From a candidate division WOR-3 bacterium (lineage in GTDB: Bacteria > SDB-A): a stretch of DNA of 32,834 bases. The stretch is taken from assembly GCA_016934535.1 (NCBI GenBank), contig JAFGSQ010000047.1, positions 1 through 32,834 of the forward strand, given 5' to 3'. Numbering within the stretch: position 1 is the first letter of the stretch; each line of letters starts with the position of its first letter. The position numbers were made by a program, and so were the translations under genes. A model generated the notes under the pieces. It was not told the origin of the DNA and searched no databases. It was given only the letters and a program-made list of their open reading frames with translations. Positions 7,638 to 15,422 of the stretch are shown piece after piece.

Positions 7638-8495
7638 TTATTCTTCGGTGCAAAGATTTCTGAACAAAGAATCCATGAAAGGCGAGATCGAATCGAAAAC
7701 AGCTATTTCGGTCATGGTTTTCCGGCATTTTGCCTGAAAGCTATCATATTCGGCGAGGGTTATCCGGCCTTCATCAAGCATATTTCCGTATTTCAGCATA
7801 GTAATTTGAATTTCCCGTTCGACGTCAATACTGTCATCCTTTTCAAGGTCGGGATCATATCCGAACCTTTCTTTCCATCCCCAGTTGCGGAGAAAATCAT
7901 AAGCTGTCTGCATTCTGGCATAATCATTGAGATGACAGACTATATTTTCGAGAGCAGAATCGAATTGTCCGTCAGAAACAAGATTTTCCCGTTTCAACTC
8001 TTCAAGCTCGTTTATTCTCGCGTTAATAGTTTGTATCTTTTTGCTCATTTTCACATCTATAAGAGCAGGCATACATCTCGTTAGAAAGATATAGCCGGAT
8101 ATATGCTTGATTTTCGCTTCCGCCATATCCGCCAAAAGTTCTTTCTCGAAAGACGAAAGCAGACCGATTTCCTGAAGATATTCAAGAGAACTTAGCGATG
8201 CCATCAGACTGTCGCTCTGTTCTCTTAAATCTATGAACCTGAACTCTTGTATCAAACCCGTATCATCCGACAATCTGAAACGGGCGATTTCGTCCATCTC
8301 TCTCCATGCCTTTTTGAATCTTTTCCATGAATCCGAGGATGCTATTTCATAAAAACGCCCTCTCCGTTCATTGTTTTCATCGCCGCGTGATTCCTGCGCT
8401 TTTTTGCTGTTGAAGGCACATTTGAAAAACGTCAATGGAAACGAGACAGACATTATCAGTAAATGAGGTATATATTTCCTGTCAAGAATCTTCAT
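7638..8495 (-). CDS. Tandem paralogue A, N-terminally hydrophobic helical protein of unknown function
   Basis: Encodes 285 residues. The N terminus is basic then hydrophobic (residues ~8-24) and ends in Phe-Lys-Cys, as in paralogue B; it is probably exported or anchored, with the rest outside the cytoplasm. Residues ~27-50 are charged and low in complexity. The remainder is helical and carries three SHOCT-like repeats near LEYLQEIGLLSSFEKELL, LKRENLVSDGQFDSALENI and MLDEGRITLAEYDSF. A conserved Asn-Trp-Gly-Trp lies between the second and third repeats. It starts 9 bases after the stop of the FlgD-like gene and ends 35 bases before paralogue B, so it belongs to the same transcript. I do not recognise a described family; duplication followed by divergence is clear. 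Confidence 0.75.
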   Translation of the reverse strand: MKILDRKYIPHLLIMSVSFPLTFFKCAFNSKKAQESRGDENNERRGRFYEIASSDSWKRFKKAWREMDEIARFRLSDDTGLIQEFRFIDLREQSDSLMASLSSLEYLQEIGLLSSFEKELLADMAEAKIKHISGYIFLTRCMPALIDVKMSKKIQTINARINELEELKRENLVSDGQFDSALENIVCHLNDYARMQTAYDFLRNWGWKERFGYDPDLEKDDSIDVEREIQITMLKYGNMLDEGRITLAEYDSFQAKCRKTMTEIAVFDSISPFMDSLFRNLCTEE

Positions 8496-8504
8496 GCAGT
8501 TTTC

Positions 8505-9284
8505 TCATTCAATCCAGATGAATGTTTCGCCGACTGAGGTTCCGTTTTTATTCATCCGCACGAAATATTTTCCGGTCGGTAACAACCTGCCGCTATTGTC
8601 CCTGGGCTGCCAATAGAATTTGTGCTGACCGGCTTCGAAAAATCCCATGTCGTAATTGACGACGGTTCTGCCTGTGACATCTATTACTTCAATCGAAACG
8701 ATGCCCTCAACCGGCATGAAAAAAGAAATCTCCGCTGGATTCAAAGATCTGTCAAAAAGCATACCCAAAACATCCGGCACGGGGAAAACCTCCGGGTTTT
8801 CCTCCACTGAAACGCTGACACCTGATCTGTATAATATCTGAGAGGTCGTGTTGTATACGACAAATATTCGCTCTCCCAGGAAATAAGAGGTCCAAGCATA
8901 GTAAAAAGAATCAGAATTGTTGAACTCGAGTTGATTGGTGTTGTAGAAAATGTCCCTCAACACTACATAAGAATGGTCGGTTCCGACCGTATCGTACACC
9001 CAGTAAAGCGCTTCAATTTCCTGATCGTCATCGAAATCGCTCGAAACACCGACGATATCCCATGCGTAAACGTTCGAAGGCAGAGGAAGCGTAAAAGTTC
9101 CGAGAATATTGTAACCTGTGTCCATAATTGCGAAAATCGGAGCCACATTCTGCTGGATCACAATCAGAGGATTGGAAGGGAGACCCGTCGGACCGAAAAC
9201 TTTTCTTGCCTGAGTTACCTGAATCTGAGAAAACAGAGGATTTAACGCCGGCAAAAATGAAATCGCCAAAAACATCTTTTTCAT
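8505..9284 (-). CDS. Secreted protein with C-terminal FlgD-like/sorting-type Ig domain
   Basis: Encodes 259 residues from the ATG at 9284, supported by AGAGGTG just upstream; an earlier in-frame start at 9317 lacks this and would precede the signal peptide. Residues 1-20 form a Sec signal peptide (MKKMFLAISFLPALNPLFSQ) with likely cleavage after Ser-Gln or nearby. The C-terminal ~80 residues match the FlgD-Ig/Por-type sorting fold: an Asn-Pro-Ala start, SIEVIDVTGRTV, G.H.F.W...D.SG..LPTGKYFVRM. In FCB bacteria such domains often direct type IX secretion or surface attachment; whether that system exists here cannot be seen. The middle is beta-rich without a recognised motif. It sits between an Ig-like lipoprotein and the two paralogues, 33 and 9 bases away. 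Confidence 0.75.
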   Translation of the reverse strand: MKKMFLAISFLPALNPLFSQIQVTQARKVFGPTGLPSNPLIVIQQNVAPIFAIMDTGYNILGTFTLPLPSNVYAWDIVGVSSDFDDDQEIEALYWVYDTVGTDHSYVVLRDIFYNTNQLEFNNSDSFYYAWTSYFLGERIFVVYNTTSQILYRSGVSVSVEENPEVFPVPDVLGMLFDRSLNPAEISFFMPVEGIVSIEVIDVTGRTVVNYDMGFFEAGQHKFYWQPRDNSGRLLPTGKYFVRMNKNGTSVGETFIWIE

Positions 9285-9317
9285 TTCACACCTCTCTTTG
9301 AAAACAGCCGAAACCAA

Positions 9318-10214
9318 TTATTGCTGATCAACAGCAAATTTGAGAGTGAAGGTCTGGGCGGCTTTGCCGCCGTTTCCGTCATCGACTTCCACCGTCACGG
9401 CGTGAGATCCTTCGGATGGAATTTCCCATGTTATCAGACCTGTTCCGCTTATTGTCATTCCCGCTGGAGCCTGCGTGAGCGAATATGAAAGGGGATCTCC
9501 ATCGTGATCATTTGACATGATTTGATAGGTATACGCGCCTCCGCCGCTGACAAAAGGAGGCGACGAGACTATTGACGGAATGGCGTTTGTAATTATTACT
9601 GTGTTCGTGCTGTATTCTACGCCGTTCCCGTCAATAAGCCTAAGCATCAGTTCGTCGCCGCGTCTGAATCCCGCCAAAGCGAGGACCGTGTCATTGGCTC
9701 CTGCGACCGGCAAGCCGTTTTTGTACCATTGCGATTCAAATGAAAAATTTGTCCTGTCGCCGATTATTTCAACTCTCATAAGGCGTATTGTTCCCGCAAC
9801 AGTGACAGAATCAGGTCCGATCCTCGCCGCCGCGATTGAAGCTGAAGCAGGAGTACCCAAGGTCACCGAAGGAGAAACAAAAGTCTTATTTTGGCCGTCG
9901 TGAAAAAATACGAAGACAGCGGTTTTTATGGTTGCGCCAAGCGGTAATTGCGACGTTTCAAGCGTTTTTGACCTGACAGCGAGAGTTTCATTTTCGACAA
10001 TCCATAAATTGTACATCGAGTCAACTCCCGGGACGGAATAAGAATAATTCGCCGTAATCGGCTCACCTCGTAAAGGCGAAACTGGAGTCAGTTGGATTTG
10101 CATCACAGGCAGATTATTGTCTTCCTGGGTGCTGTTTTGTTCTGAGGATCCGTTTTCACTTGAACAGGAAAATATAAGCAAGCATATTGAACAGATTGAT
10201 AATAAGCTTTTCAT
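9318..10214 (-). CDS. Lipoprotein with a putative Ig/cadherin-like domain
   Basis: Encodes 298 residues. The N terminus is a lipoprotein signal (MKSLLSICSICLLIFSCSS) with Cys17 as the likely lipidated residue; Phe at -2 is unusual, but Ser at -1 fits. A Ser/Asn/Gln-rich tether follows. Residues ~235-295 match the putative-Ig/cadherin-like family: a D.DGDPLSYSL start, then PAGM, a W near the strand turn, and VEVDDGNGGKAAQTFTL. The middle ~150 residues look like further beta-sandwich domains. It is probably attached to the outer or inner membrane facing away from the cytoplasm, with a binding or structural role. Its ATG overlaps the upstream stop (ATGA) and GGAGGG lies before it, so it is translationally coupled to the hydrolase-like gene. 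Confidence 0.75.
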   Translation of the reverse strand: MKSLLSICSICLLIFSCSSENGSSEQNSTQEDNNLPVMQIQLTPVSPLRGEPITANYSYSVPGVDSMYNLWIVENETLAVRSKTLETSQLPLGATIKTAVFVFFHDGQNKTFVSPSVTLGTPASASIAAARIGPDSVTVAGTIRLMRVEIIGDRTNFSFESQWYKNGLPVAGANDTVLALAGFRRGDELMLRLIDGNGVEYSTNTVIITNAIPSIVSSPPFVSGGGAYTYQIMSNDHDGDPLSYSLTQAPAGMTISGTGLITWEIPSEGSHAVTVEVDDGNGGKAAQTFTLKFAVDQQ

Positions 10215-11992
10215 CTACCCTCCTCTGTCTGAAGCGGATTTGAATTTTCCACTATTCTGTTTATCCACTCTATTACGGTGTCGCTTACCGAAATATCTCT
10301 CGACGCGTCTTCGGGAAGCTTGAAATATTCAGCATATCCGTTTTTACCTTCTATTGTCGGTATGGCAAAATTGGCATCCAGACCGGGATAAATAACAAGT
10401 TTCGACAAGTCTTCAGGCAAGCCTCTCATTTTACAAACCGAGAACAATCTTTCGGCGTTAACCGAAGAAACAAAAGCGTCTTCCGCTCCGTGTATGAACA
10501 GGAAATGACAAGTTGAATTTATAATTTTTTTTACAGGGTCGAAATCCAGCAAAGACCGAGCGTAGGCAAGGTTTTCTCTTTCTCCGGGAAAACCGCTTAT
10601 ATCAGACCAGTAAACATCGGTGTTTCTTAAATTTTCAAGTCCTCTCTTCAGGTCCTCAATCTGCTTGGACAATCTTTCGTCAGACCATTCTCTCTCTTTT
10701 GCCTGCATAATAAGCATTTCTACGTTTCCTGAATCTACAGGATTAAGAGACGTCGCTCCGAGAGATATTACACCGCGAATCCTTCCTGCATAAGCGGGGT
10801 CTGAAGCGAGATCGAACGCGATTAGAGCCCCTTCACCGTGTCCGAGTATAAACACATTCCCCTTATCGATTTTGGGATTCGCATATAAAACATCGAACGC
10901 GGAAGCGGCATCTGATGCTAAAACACCCCAATGTAAAGAATCATAGCTTCCGCCGCTTTTACCCGTTCCGCGCTTGTCATAAACTAAAATCAATGCGCTT
11001 CCGTTTGAAGCCATCCTGTGAGCTAACGAAGAAAACACTCCCATCTGCCTTCTGTCGGACGCGGCATTTGAGTGTAGAAACAGAACACCCGGAACAGTTC
11101 CCTCCTGCGAGGGCGTGTAAAATGATCCAGCGATATTAACTCCGTCAGCGCCCCTGAAACTCACATCTTCCAGCGTGTAATTCTCAGGTTGAGGCGTGTA
11201 AACAGCAGGTTCTGGCAGTGTGAAAGGAGCGTCCGGATCTTCAAAAATACTCACTGTTATTCCCGAAGGCAAAACAAGTCTGGCCTGAAGAAGCGATCCG
11301 GCTCTGCCGTCTCCCCTCATTATTGTCCTTACCACTCCGTAAACGCTGTCGTCGCTCCAATACAGCATTGAGTCTTTCTCGATCTCCTTTCTGTATACTA
11401 TCCGGAATTCGGCGGTGTCATTTTTAGCTCTCATCAGTTCAATGACCGCACTGCCCCACTCTCCAAATGCGGAAGGAATCAGAACAGGAACTTCCTGCAT
11501 TTTTTCATAAAGAGTGTCTTTGAATACAAACCTGTTTACGAGGGCTTCTATGAGAAAAGCCTTGTCCCACTCTATGATAGCCGGGCCGTCCGGATCTTTG
11601 GGATCGTTGTTATAATATCTGGGAGAAGACACGACACTGTTTTGAAGCAATACGATCCAGGGTTTTTCGTATTTCAATCTGAAAGATATTTTCTGGCCGG
11701 GAAGCTGTTCGAAACATCTGTAACTGACTATTTGCATTGAAGAGATACCGGGAACCAGAAACAGTTTTGAATCGTAAACAATAGGTCTGAGCCTGAAAGG
11801 TCTTTCCTGTATGGACGATATAATTACTGTGTCTCCAGACCTTTCTCTTCGGACTGTTTCGTAACCCACCTGATTGTTGTCAACGGCAACATTGTATATT
11901 GTTTGCGGAATAAGAGGCACAACGCGAGAGCGAGAGCCCTGTGAACAGGAAATTAAAAAAAGGACGGGTAAAAACATTGATAATTTTCTCAT
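10211..11992 (-). CDS. Lipoprotein with alpha/beta-hydrolase fold lacking the catalytic Ser and His
   Basis: Encodes 593 residues from the ATG at 11992, which has GGGAGA upstream; an earlier in-frame start would put 11 polar residues before the signal. Cys16 in LFLISC is a good lipobox. Residues ~25-270 are a beta-rich N-terminal region of unknown fold. Residues ~275-585 are an alpha/beta-hydrolase domain: LFLHSNAASDR for the oxyanion region (~304-314), then YDKRGTGKSGG (338-348). The nucleophile elbow is GHGEG (384-388) instead of G-x-S-x-G, so Ser is replaced by Gly386. The acid Asp505 is present in HGAEDAFV, but the motif usually reading PGLxH reads YPGLDANF, with Ala540 for His. It may be a pseudoenzyme with a binding role. 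It follows moaB by 57 bases and overlaps the next lipoprotein gene. Confidence 0.82.
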   Translation of the reverse strand: MRKLSMFLPVLFLISCSQGSRSRVVPLIPQTIYNVAVDNNQVGYETVRRERSGDTVIISSIQERPFRLRPIVYDSKLFLVPGISSMQIVSYRCFEQLPGQKISFRLKYEKPWIVLLQNSVVSSPRYYNNDPKDPDGPAIIEWDKAFLIEALVNRFVFKDTLYEKMQEVPVLIPSAFGEWGSAVIELMRAKNDTAEFRIVYRKEIEKDSMLYWSDDSVYGVVRTIMRGDGRAGSLLQARLVLPSGITVSIFEDPDAPFTLPEPAVYTPQPENYTLEDVSFRGADGVNIAGSFYTPSQEGTVPGVLFLHSNAASDRRQMGVFSSLAHRMASNGSALILVYDKRGTGKSGGSYDSLHWGVLASDAASAFDVLYANPKIDKGNVFILGHGEGALIAFDLASDPAYAGRIRGVISLGATSLNPVDSGNVEMLIMQAKEREWSDERLSKQIEDLKRGLENLRNTDVYWSDISGFPGERENLAYARSLLDFDPVKKIINSTCHFLFIHGAEDAFVSSVNAERLFSVCKMRGLPEDLSKLVIYPGLDANFAIPTIEGKNGYAEYFKLPEDASRDISVSDTVIEWINRIVENSNPLQTEEGR

Positions 11993-12049
11993 GTTCTCTC
12001 CCTTATTTTTATTCGCTTTATCCAATTGAAATACAAAGAAACAAAAATA

Positions 12050-12517
12050 TCAATGCTTTTCTCCTCTGAACATTTTCAGTGCGTGTCCCATAACAGGAGT
12101 CAGTGTTTGGGCGCAGAGTTTAACGGCATTCATTGATCCCGGAAAATTCACTATTATTGTCCGGCTCTTTACTCCGGCATAAATTCTCGACAGCATCGCG
12201 TTGGGTGTTTCTTTATAGCATTCAGCGAGCAAAGCTCCTGACATCCCGGGTAAATCATAATCACAGTAATTTCTTGATACGTCAGGCGTCCTGTCTCTTT
12301 CCGAAATACCTGTTCCGCCTGTGGTCAGAATGAAATCGGAATCCGCGCATTTCTCGAGTGCGGACAATATCTGAGATTCATCATCCGGGACAATCTGCCT
12401 GGAAATATCTGCGGAGGGAAAAGCCTCCCTGACAATCCTTTCTATTTCAGGTCCGGTCAAGTCTTCGTAAACTCCTGTGTGAGCTCTGTCAGATATTGTA
12501 ATAACAGATACTTTCAC
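12050..12517 (-). CDS. moaB: Molybdopterin adenylyltransferase-type protein (MoaB/Mog family)
   Basis: Encodes 155 residues from a GTG at 12517 with GGAGGGG about nine bases upstream. It overlaps the MOSC gene by 29 bases. MoaB/Mog proteins adenylylate molybdopterin, preparing it for metal insertion by MoeA in the cytoplasm. Visible landmarks are VITISDRA at the N terminus, LTTGGTGISERDRTPD for the molybdopterin-binding loop, and LPGMSGALLAE and NFPGSMNAVKLC further on. The size fits a standalone MoaB/Mog; sequence alone does not separate the two names. It is the last molybdenum-cofactor gene of the operon before the lipoprotein genes. Confidence 0.92.
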   Translation of the reverse strand: MKVSVITISDRAHTGVYEDLTGPEIERIVREAFPSADISRQIVPDDESQILSALEKCADSDFILTTGGTGISERDRTPDVSRNYCDYDLPGMSGALLAECYKETPNAMLSRIYAGVKSRTIIVNFPGSMNAVKLCAQTLTPVMGHALKMFRGEKH

Positions 12518-12929
12518 TGCTTATTTCCCCTCCAATGACTACTTTTGCGAATATTCCTTTTTTGGGCATTACACATTGACCAAGTTGTTTTTCAATTTCG
12601 CATCCCGAATGGCATTCTTTTCCAATCTGCGTCACTTCGAGCATAGCGTCTCCCAAGTGGAGTTCAGTCCCCTTGGGCAAACTCGAAAGATCCACACCCT
12701 GAGTAGTAATGTTTTCGGCAAAATCACCGTATGAAATTTTAATTTTTCCTTTGACGGTTTCTTCTATGTCTTCAGCGGCGAGAAGAGAAACCTGCCTGTG
12801 CCAGTTGTCGGCATGAGCGTCTCCCTCGATTCCCCATCCTTCTTTTAAATATGCTTTTGCCACCGAAATTTTTTTTCTGCCTTTTTCATTTGAAATATTC
12901 ACGGACAGTATTTTGAAATTTTTATTCAT
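12489..12929 (-). CDS. Standalone MOSC-domain protein
   Basis: Encodes 146 residues. MOSC domains occur in molybdenum-cofactor sulfurases and in small standalone proteins thought to carry or transfer sulfur or bind the cofactor. Seen here are GIEGDAHADNWHRQVSLL (34-51), YGDFAENITTQGVDLSSLP, the LGDAMLEVTQIGKECHSGC stretch with C106 and C110, and the late MPKKGIFAKVVIGGEI. The conserved cysteine of the family corresponds to one of C106/C110. It lies inside the moaA-moaC-moaB run, with a 4-base overlap with moaC upstream and a 29-base overlap with moaB downstream, which supports a direct role in making or modifying the cofactor used by the formate dehydrogenase. Confidence 0.88.
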   Translation of the reverse strand: MNKNFKILSVNISNEKGRKKISVAKAYLKEGWGIEGDAHADNWHRQVSLLAAEDIEETVKGKIKISYGDFAENITTQGVDLSSLPKGTELHLGDAMLEVTQIGKECHSGCEIEKQLGQCVMPKKGIFAKVVIGGEISSESICYYNI

Positions 12930-13384
12930 CTGTCGTCTTTCCTCTTCTCTACAAGTTTTATACCGGTTATTTTCATTTTTTTATCCACCGCTTTGCACAT
13001 GTCATATACCGTTAATGCGGCAACAGCTACCGCCGTAAGAGCTTCCATTTCGACACCCGTCTTTGATTCTGTCTTAACTTCGGCGGTAATGATTACGGCT
13101 TTTTCTTCCAACTCAAACGACAATTTAACGCTTTCGAGAGGTATTACGTGCGAAAGAGGAATCAATACCTGGGTTTTTTTTGCACCCTGTATTCCAGCAA
13201 TGTTTGCCACGGCGAGTACGTCACCTTTTATAACCGAGTTTTGTTTTATTAAAGTTATCGTGTTTTCCGAAAGTTCAATTCTCCCTTCGGCCTTCGCGTA
13301 TCTTTTTACAGCCTTTTTTTCAGAGACATCGACCATTGATGCTTTTCCCAGATCGTCGGTGTGAGAAAATATTTTGTCGTTCAT
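12926..13384 (-). CDS. moaC: Cyclic pyranopterin monophosphate synthase
   Basis: Encodes 152 residues, normal for MoaC. It acts after MoaA to turn 3',8-cyclo-7,8-dihydro-GTP into cyclic pyranopterin monophosphate in the cytoplasm. The protein opens with the usual H.D..G.A.MVDVSEK..., keeps GDVLAVANIAGIQGAKKT and IPLSH (commonly IPLCH, so Cys to Ser while the His is kept), then the family signature TGVEMEALTAVAVAALTVYDMCKA and the closing DKKMKI. Start and stop overlap neighbouring genes as ATGA on both sides (moaA upstream, MOSC downstream), indicating translational coupling within the molybdenum-cofactor operon. Confidence 0.95.
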   Translation of the reverse strand: MNDKIFSHTDDLGKASMVDVSEKKAVKRYAKAEGRIELSENTITLIKQNSVIKGDVLAVANIAGIQGAKKTQVLIPLSHVIPLESVKLSFELEEKAVIITAEVKTESKTGVEMEALTAVAVAALTVYDMCKAVDKKMKITGIKLVEKRKDDR

Positions 13385-14175
13385 CCGCCTATCTCGTTCA
13401 TCTTTCTATTACGGCACACGCAACCTCTTTCCGGTTTTGAAAGAACGGTCTTGACAAGAGAGTTGTATATGTCTTTGTAATCTACTGTAATCTCGATGTC
13501 GTTGTGCAGACAGGGTTTCAGTTTGCCGTCCGACATAAGCCTAATTCTGTTGCAGTTTTCGCATTTCGGAGGTCTGTCGAACGGGCTTTCAGTCTTGACG
13601 CTGTCGAGAGTGTAAGCGTTAATTAATTGAAGCGATATTTCCAATCGTGAACAAAATTTTTTCATTTTCATTATTTCACCTTCACCGGTGTCTTTGAGGA
13701 CGACCATGTTAATTTTTACGGAGAGGTTTTCTTCGATCGCGCTTTCAATACCCTGAAGTACAGCTTTAATGTCTCCGCCTCTTGTTACGGCTTTGTATCT
13801 TTCTGGATCAAGCGTGTCGAGGGATATGTTCACTCTGTCGAGCCCGTTTTTTCTGAGTGCCGCAGCTTTTTTAGATAACAGTATGCCGTTTGTCGTCATA
13901 CAGACTTCCTCTATACCGTCAATGGCAGATATTTGGGTTACGAGATCTTCAATACCTTTTCTGACAAGCGGTTCGCCTCCTGTCAGTCGTATTTTTTTAA
14001 TTCCAATTCTGACTGAGTCTCTGACGATTTTAACAATGTTTTCGTAAGAAATTATGTCGGAGTGGGCTTTTTTTTCTATTCCCTCTTCGGGCATGCAGTA
14101 AAAGCATCTGAGATTGCACCTGTCGGTAACTGAAACGCGAAGATAAGAGATTTCGCGGTTATATTTGTCTAACAT
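13381..14175 (-). CDS. moaA: GTP 3',8-cyclase, compact form
   Basis: Encodes 264 residues from the ATG at 14175, placed so that the family N terminus (YNREISYLRVSVTDRC) begins correctly; an earlier in-frame ATG at 14217 lies deeper inside moeA. This radical SAM enzyme makes the first molybdopterin intermediate from GTP. It has C20-x3-C24-x2-C27 for the SAM cluster, TGGEP, the second cluster motif C205-x2-C208-x13-C222 including CNRIRL, and the C-terminal Gly-Gly needed for activity in MoaA. It is short: typical MoaA has ~320-340 residues. The loss falls between the barrel strand at LQLI and the CENC motif, where only ~20 residues replace the usual 70-80. The frame is unbroken, so this is a compact variant rather than a frameshift. 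Confidence 0.9.
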   Translation of the reverse strand: MLDKYNREISYLRVSVTDRCNLRCFYCMPEEGIEKKAHSDIISYENIVKIVRDSVRIGIKKIRLTGGEPLVRKGIEDLVTQISAIDGIEEVCMTTNGILLSKKAAALRKNGLDRVNISLDTLDPERYKAVTRGGDIKAVLQGIESAIEENLSVKINMVVLKDTGEGEIMKMKKFCSRLEISLQLINAYTLDSVKTESPFDRPPKCENCNRIRLMSDGKLKPCLHNDIEITVDYKDIYNSLVKTVLSKPERGCVCRNRKMNEIGG

Positions 14176-15325
14176 AAACTTCTTCTTCGGCCGGAACTGT
14201 TTCGATGCCGTCGTCAATTCTCAAAAGAGCGTTTGCTCCGCCGAGAGCCACTATATCGCCGGAACCGTGATATTGTGGAAACGTAATCTGTCCGGTCACG
14301 TGTTTGACAGGAACAAATTCCACTCTCGAAACGTCTTTTCTGCTGAATTTTTCCTCGAGCCGTCCTTTTATAAAAGAAGGTTTATACGGGAATCTCATCA
14401 GATTGTAAATAAAAGGTTTTATCAAGATTTCGAAAATCACCAGAACCGACACCGGGTTTCCCGGCACACCGAAGGCGAACTTAGTGTCTTTTTCTCCGAA
14501 AATAGTCGGTTTGCCGGGTTTTACGGCCAAAGAATCGAATCTTACTGAAATTCCGTTTTTCGAGAACGCTCTTTCAGTCAAATCCTTTTCTCCTACTGAC
14601 GAACCGCCCGTTACCAGAATTACGTCGCATTCTTCCATGGCTCTGGCGATGGAATCGTATATCTCGTACAAATCATCCGAGACCCTGCTGTAAAGCTTCT
14701 TTCTGAAAAGACACGATCCCAGAAGAGCTGAAATCTGAAAAAGGTTGCTGTCGTATATCTTTCCGAATTCAAGCGGCCTGCCGGGCTCTTCCAATTCGTC
14801 TCCCGTAGTTATTACACCTATAAGAGGGCACACCGGCAGAATTATTTCGTTGTAACCGGAGGAAGCGAGGATACCGATTTCTTTTGGGCTCAAAATGCAT
14901 TTTGCGATTAAAAGCTGGTCTTTTCTGACGTATTCCCCGCGCCTTGCTATGTTTTGCGTCTCTTCTGCCTGAATAATACTCATGAATCCCTGTGACTCCG
15001 AAGCGAATTCTTTTCTTATTATTGTATCGGCGCCGTCAGGCAGTATGCCGCCTGTCATAATTTTTGCGCATTCCCCGTTTATGACAGATTTCTCGGGTTT
15101 TTTCCCGGCACCAATGATCTGGGTTATCTTGAATTTTTCCGAAACGTCAAGAAAGTCGTATGCGTATCCGTCCATGGCGGCTTTGTTATAAGGCGGCAGA
15201 TCGGTTTTTGAAAATATATCGTAATTGAGAGGTCTGTTGAGAGCGTTTTCAATCCTCACTGGTTCGGTTTCTGTTTTTATTGAATATTTTAACAAAAATT
15301 CCAAAGCTTTATCCGGATGAAGCAT
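14159..15325 (-). CDS. moeA: Molybdopterin molybdenumtransferase
   Basis: Encodes 388 residues, typical of MoeA. It inserts molybdate into adenylylated molybdopterin. The order of motifs is as expected: PPYNKAAMDGYA near residue 43, the domain with IMTGGILPDGADTIIRKE, the VITTGDELEEPG loop, VTGGSSVGEKD for molybdopterin binding, VKPGKPT and FGVPGNPVSVLVIFE, then a C-terminal beta domain. AAGGAG precedes the ATG at 15325, and a strong promoter lies 35-63 bases upstream (15360-15388). It is the first gene of the long minus-strand operon and its last 17 bases overlap moaA. Confidence 0.95.
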   Translation of the reverse strand: MLHPDKALEFLLKYSIKTETEPVRIENALNRPLNYDIFSKTDLPPYNKAAMDGYAYDFLDVSEKFKITQIIGAGKKPEKSVINGECAKIMTGGILPDGADTIIRKEFASESQGFMSIIQAEETQNIARRGEYVRKDQLLIAKCILSPKEIGILASSGYNEIILPVCPLIGVITTGDELEEPGRPLEFGKIYDSNLFQISALLGSCLFRKKLYSRVSDDLYEIYDSIARAMEECDVILVTGGSSVGEKDLTERAFSKNGISVRFDSLAVKPGKPTIFGEKDTKFAFGVPGNPVSVLVIFEILIKPFIYNLMRFPYKPSFIKGRLEEKFSRKDVSRVEFVPVKHVTGQITFPQYHGSGDIVALGGANALLRIDDGIETVPAEEEVYVRQI

Positions 15326-15359
15326 TCAGTCTCCTTTTTCGTTGTTCGTTAAGTAAATT

Positions 15360-15388
15360 ATTATCGGACAATTAAGTCGATTTGACAA
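15360..15388 (-). promoter_or_regulatory. Promoter of the moeA operon
   Basis: On the minus strand, TTGTCA (15383-15388), a 17-base spacer and GATAAT (15360-15365), each matching five of six consensus positions. Transcription should begin near 15353, giving a leader of about 28 bases before moeA. Confidence 0.6.
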
Positions 15389-15422
15389 TAATTTATGTAT
15401 TTACCGGATGAACGTCTACATC

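Noticed and set aside
7603-7728. N-terminal extension of paralogue B to an ATG at 7728
   Set aside because: It would overlap paralogue A by 91 bases with no ribosome site; the TTG at 7602 has AGGAG and restores alignment with the sister protein.
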